From NCBI GenBank assembly GCA_002773395.1, contig PFBI01000001.1:1-49944 (forward strand): a DNA stretch of 49,944 nucleotides, in the 5' to 3' direction. The notes under the pieces are model-generated. The model was not told where the DNA came from and did no database searches. It saw nothing but the letters and a program-made list of their open reading frames with translations. The stretch is from Candidatus Kaiserbacteria bacterium CG10_big_fil_rev_8_21_14_0_10_47_16. GTDB lineage: Bacteria; Patescibacteriota; Minisyncoccia; Phycocordibacterales; UBA918. The translations under genes were made by a program, and so were the position numbers. Shown one piece after another: positions 47,078 through 49,944 of the stretch (within the stretch, counting starts at the first letter, position 1; every line of letters starts with the position of its first letter).

Positions 47078-47833
47078 ATGGAGGTCCTTGAAATAAATGG
47101 AAGAAAATACATGAAAGCGAGCCGCGCTGCTCGTGAGGCTGGCTATACGTCTGACTATGTGGGTCAACTTTGTCGTAGCGGAGCCATTGACGCAGAGCTC
47201 GTAGGACGTAGTTGGTATGTAAATGTAGATGAATTACGGGAACATCGAAAGGAAAAGAAGCGGTCTTCAAGAATACATGCACGGAAGCAAGTGAAGACGG
47301 CCATAGCTGAGGCGAAGCAGGTTACTACTCCGCGTACGAGTGAACTACAGGCCACTAAGGTCCGGTATGAAGGGGATTCTAGCGCACTGTTTCCTGAGGT
47401 CCGGTCCTTGAAGTTTTCTGAGGAAGAGACAGTTCTCAGGGCTATTCCTCGTGATGTTCTGGAGCCTACTCCTAAAGCCGTGACAACCATACCCATTCGA
47501 GAAGAGGTTTCTGAGAAGGCAGAGGAGATGCTTCACGAGGCGCCTGCTCCGATAATTACTCCACCTCGACAACATGAGGACGTCGTTAGAAGCGCCCCTC
47601 TGAGGGCTCCAGAAGCCCCACAATCGACGATTACCCAGACAAAGTCATCTTCCCCCGTCCTCAACACAATTGCCGCCGTAGCCGCACTTCTGCTCGCTCT
47701 CGTATTTTTGGCTGTCGCAGTATTTCTTACTTCGTCTACAACATATTTGAATGGAGTGCTTAGTTTTCAATACCAATTTGACCCAGCGCCGTACTATCTG
47801 GTTACGGACTATATCAAAGGCTTACAAATATAG
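47078..47833 (+). CDS. N-terminal excisionase-like HTH protein with C-terminal TM anchor
   Basis: KYMKASRAAREAGYTSDYVGQLCRSGAIDAELVGRSWYVNVDELREH; C-terminal TM LNTIAAVAALLLALVFLAVAVFLT. Confidence 0.7.
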   Translation: MEVLEINGRKYMKASRAAREAGYTSDYVGQLCRSGAIDAELVGRSWYVNVDELREHRKEKKRSSRIHARKQVKTAIAEAKQVTTPRTSELQATKVRYEGDSSALFPEVRSLKFSEEETVLRAIPRDVLEPTPKAVTTIPIREEVSEKAEEMLHEAPAPIITPPRQHEDVVRSAPLRAPEAPQSTITQTKSSSPVLNTIAAVAALLLALVFLAVAVFLTSSTTYLNGVLSFQYQFDPAPYYLVTDYIKGLQI

Positions 47834-47864
47834 CTTTCTCGGATAAACGAGAAAGCTATATTTT
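47830..47864 (+). terminator. Intrinsic terminator
   Basis: ATAGCTTTCTCG-GATAAA-CGAGAAAGCTAT followed by ATTTTAG. Confidence 0.7.
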
Positions 47865-47978
47865 AGTTTACCTACTGTAGAAGATCGAAGAAATCCTCTT
47901 AACAAGATACCTCAGGAATGACATCCTCTTTATATTTTCTGTAGACAAAACTAATTTTAAAAATCACTACCAAGTACT

Positions 47979-48013
47979 ACGCATCTTTTAGCATCTAAAA
48001 GATGCGTTTTTTA
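47979..48013 (+). terminator. Intrinsic terminator
   Basis: CGCATCTTTTAG-CAT-CTAAAAGATGCG followed by TTTTTTAT. Confidence 0.8.
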
Positions 48014-48277
48014 TATTTTGTAAGGGTATTTTCTAGTGATTTGTGTGTTATCTGCGTCACAGAGCTCTCGAGGTCTGTATCAGGGGTATTTGGACGTTTT
48101 AGAGCATGTCTGATGTTTGTCTGTACCTTGCACAGTTGAATATTTTTGGGAGTGATTATTTTTGTGAATGTTGCATGTTCAAAAACACTAAAATTTATTG
48201 CATGTTTTATACACAGCAAAACACTGGGTAATACACGAAATAACTAATAGAATTATAGTTATACGGATAACGTGTAC

Positions 48278-49048
48278 ATGTCTCAGTACCTTCTCACAAA
48301 CAAAGATTTCGTTCCAGCAAAAATCGCCGCTCGGCGAGTTGGATATACAACGGATTATGTCACTCGACTTGCTCGCGAGGGTAAGGTTGATGCGCGCAAA
48401 GATGGGCGGAAGTGGGTTGTCGATCTCATTGCAATTCTCACCTTCGCGCAGGATGCAGAAGAAGAGAAAAATCGCAGAAGTCAGACACTGCGAGCAGAAC
48501 GAAAAAGTGAACTTTTGGTGCAGAGTGTACCGAATGAATTCTTAGCACCATCACTTACTATTTCTTCTCCAAATGTTCGTGCGGGGAGATTTGTTGCATT
48601 CGTAGAAACTGCAATCATTTTGGTTTTCGGTTTTGCGGTCGGATCGTTTTTATACTACACACCAACGAACACACAGCTTGAATACACGGCCGCAAGTATC
48701 AATGAGAGCGGACTCGCATTCCTTGAGCACACCGCAATCTCATTCTACTCATTCATCAATCAAGGGTCAGGATCGTTTGCGTTTGGTGATATAGAATCAT
48801 CGCAAAACCAAACGGGAGGCGTGCAGAAGCATCGTGAATATAGTGTGGTCATGCAAGAGGGACAAGCCCTCTCGACGGATGTTATGCAGAACGCATTTTC
48901 TGATGAAGTGCGCGTCGATTTTGGCACCGAGATTTTTGATGGTGGGGTCGTCACTCCTCGGTTTGAAAGTGGGGATGGAGACGCATATCGTTTCAAGATT
49001 TTACTTGAAGAACTTAATAACCTTTCAAGTACGAAAGCAGGTGGATAA
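48278..49048 (+). CDS. Second HTH protein with TM anchor (paralog of 47078-47833)
   Basis: YLLTNKDFVPAKIAARRVGYTTDYVTRLAREGKVDARKDGRKWVVD; TM FVAFVETAIILVFGFAVGSFLYY. Confidence 0.7.
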   Translation: MSQYLLTNKDFVPAKIAARRVGYTTDYVTRLAREGKVDARKDGRKWVVDLIAILTFAQDAEEEKNRRSQTLRAERKSELLVQSVPNEFLAPSLTISSPNVRAGRFVAFVETAIILVFGFAVGSFLYYTPTNTQLEYTAASINESGLAFLEHTAISFYSFINQGSGSFAFGDIESSQNQTGGVQKHREYSVVMQEGQALSTDVMQNAFSDEVRVDFGTEIFDGGVVTPRFESGDGDAYRFKILLEELNNLSSTKAGG

Positions 49049-49054
49049 TCTTGT

Positions 49055-49944
49055 ATGCGATTTTCTCACACACAACAGAAGATGAAATCAGCATGCGCCT
49101 TTTTGATACTTGGTGCGTTCACAATCTTCATGTTTGGAAATGCACTTTCTGCACACGCTGCACCAAACTATGAAATTAACTACCAAGGAAAACTCACGAA
49201 TGCATCAAACGTTGCTGTTGCAAACGGTAGTTATGATATGGAGTTCAACCTCTACACTACCTCTACAGGCGGGCCAGCTATTTGGACAGAGACGCTTACG
49301 GGAGCAGATCAGGTAACGGTGACAAATGGCCTCTTCTCTGTAATGCTTGGCTCAACCACGCCGCTTACGTCGGTTGATTTTAATCAGACACTCTATCTCG
49401 GTGTCACTATTGAATCGGACTCTGAAATGTCACCACGCAAGGTGCTTGGCGCGGTACCGGCTGCATTTGAGGCAGATAAAGTTGATGGTCTCGACGCAGA
49501 TCAATTTGTACGGAGTGATGCGCCTGACACGATTGCTTCAACATCTGCGTCAACACTTCTTACGATTACGCAGTCAGGTACCGGCGACATCCTCAATCTC
49601 TTTGACGGCGCGTCAGAAGTATTTAGTGTTATCGACGGAGGCAATGTCGGTATCGGCACGACCTCTCCATACGCAAAGCTCTCAGTGGCAGGACAAATCG
49701 TTGGTGCATACTTCACCGGTACCACCACCGCAACCTCAACACTTGGTGGCGGCCTTGATATCGCAACGGGATGTTATGCCGTGAATGGAGTGTGTCTCTC
49801 ATCAGGTACCACATACACTGGCACATACCCTGTGCAAGTAGCAGGATCAGTCATCTCCCTCGCATTCGGCACCACCACCAGCAACACCTGGGCAGGTACA
49901 CAAACGTTCACCAACGCACCAATCCTCGGCTCACTCTCAGGTCT
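49055..49944 (+). CDS. Secreted repeat-containing surface protein, 3'-truncated by window end
   Basis: Manual translation is open to the window end: MRFSHTQQKMKSACAFLILGAFTIFMFGNALSAHAAPNYEINYQGKLTNASNVAVANGSYDMEFNLYT...NVGIGTTSPYAKLSVAG...; signal peptide and tail-fibre-like motifs. Not in the ORF track because there is no stop. Confidence 0.8.
   Translation, partial: MRFSHTQQKMKSACAFLILGAFTIFMFGNALSAHAAPNYEINYQGKLTNASNVAVANGSYDMEFNLYTTSTGGPAIWTETLTGADQVTVTNGLFSVMLGSTTPLTSVDFNQTLYLGVTIESDSEMSPRKVLGAVPAAFEADKVDGLDADQFVRSDAPDTIASTSASTLLTITQSGTGDILNLFDGASEVFSVIDGGNVGIGTTSPYAKLSVAGQIVGAYFTGTTTATSTLGGGLDIATGCYAVNGVCLSSGTTYTGTYPVQVAGSVISLAFGTTTSNTWAGTQTFTNAPILGSLSG

Overview
This looks like a Candidate Phyla Radiation (Parcubacteria-like) chromosome segment, judged from 16S signatures and gene content; placement is inference. 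It contains: a 5'-truncated 16S rRNA with no 23S downstream in the window; tRNA-Ile(GAT) with a duplicated, interrupted 3' half; a murD-murI-murC run; rsmI; a TraG/VirD4-like ATPase next to a ComEA-HhH/PKD surface protein; a ~28 kb surface-polysaccharide locus (about 11.4-39.6 kb) with a dTDP-deoxysugar branch (rfbA, rfbB, two C-methyltransferases, a half-length 2,3-dehydratase, a Gfo/Idh reductase), gmd, flippase and O-antigen ligase; then murB, a histone-H1-like protein, secA, obgE, gatB; and two membrane-anchored excisionase-like HTH proteins before an open-ended secreted surface protein. The most interesting signal is in translation initiation. The 16S 3' tail after an intact helix 45 reads GATTAATTCCAATT instead of GATCACCTCCTT, so the CCUCC anti-Shine-Dalgarno core is missing. 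Nearly all genes lack SD motifs, and several have a -10 box 6-9 nt before the ATG (leaderless). Only two ORFs, both built like stand-alone cassettes with their own promoter, leader and terminator, carry strong SDs. The 16S also shows compensatory changes in the 530 pseudoknot and at the 921-1396 pair. Other points: a 14-bp inverted-repeat element spanning the murC start, a 126-bp MITE-like element with perfect 26-bp TIRs upstream of gatB, and a 25-bp perfect terminator palindrome overlapping a -35 box.
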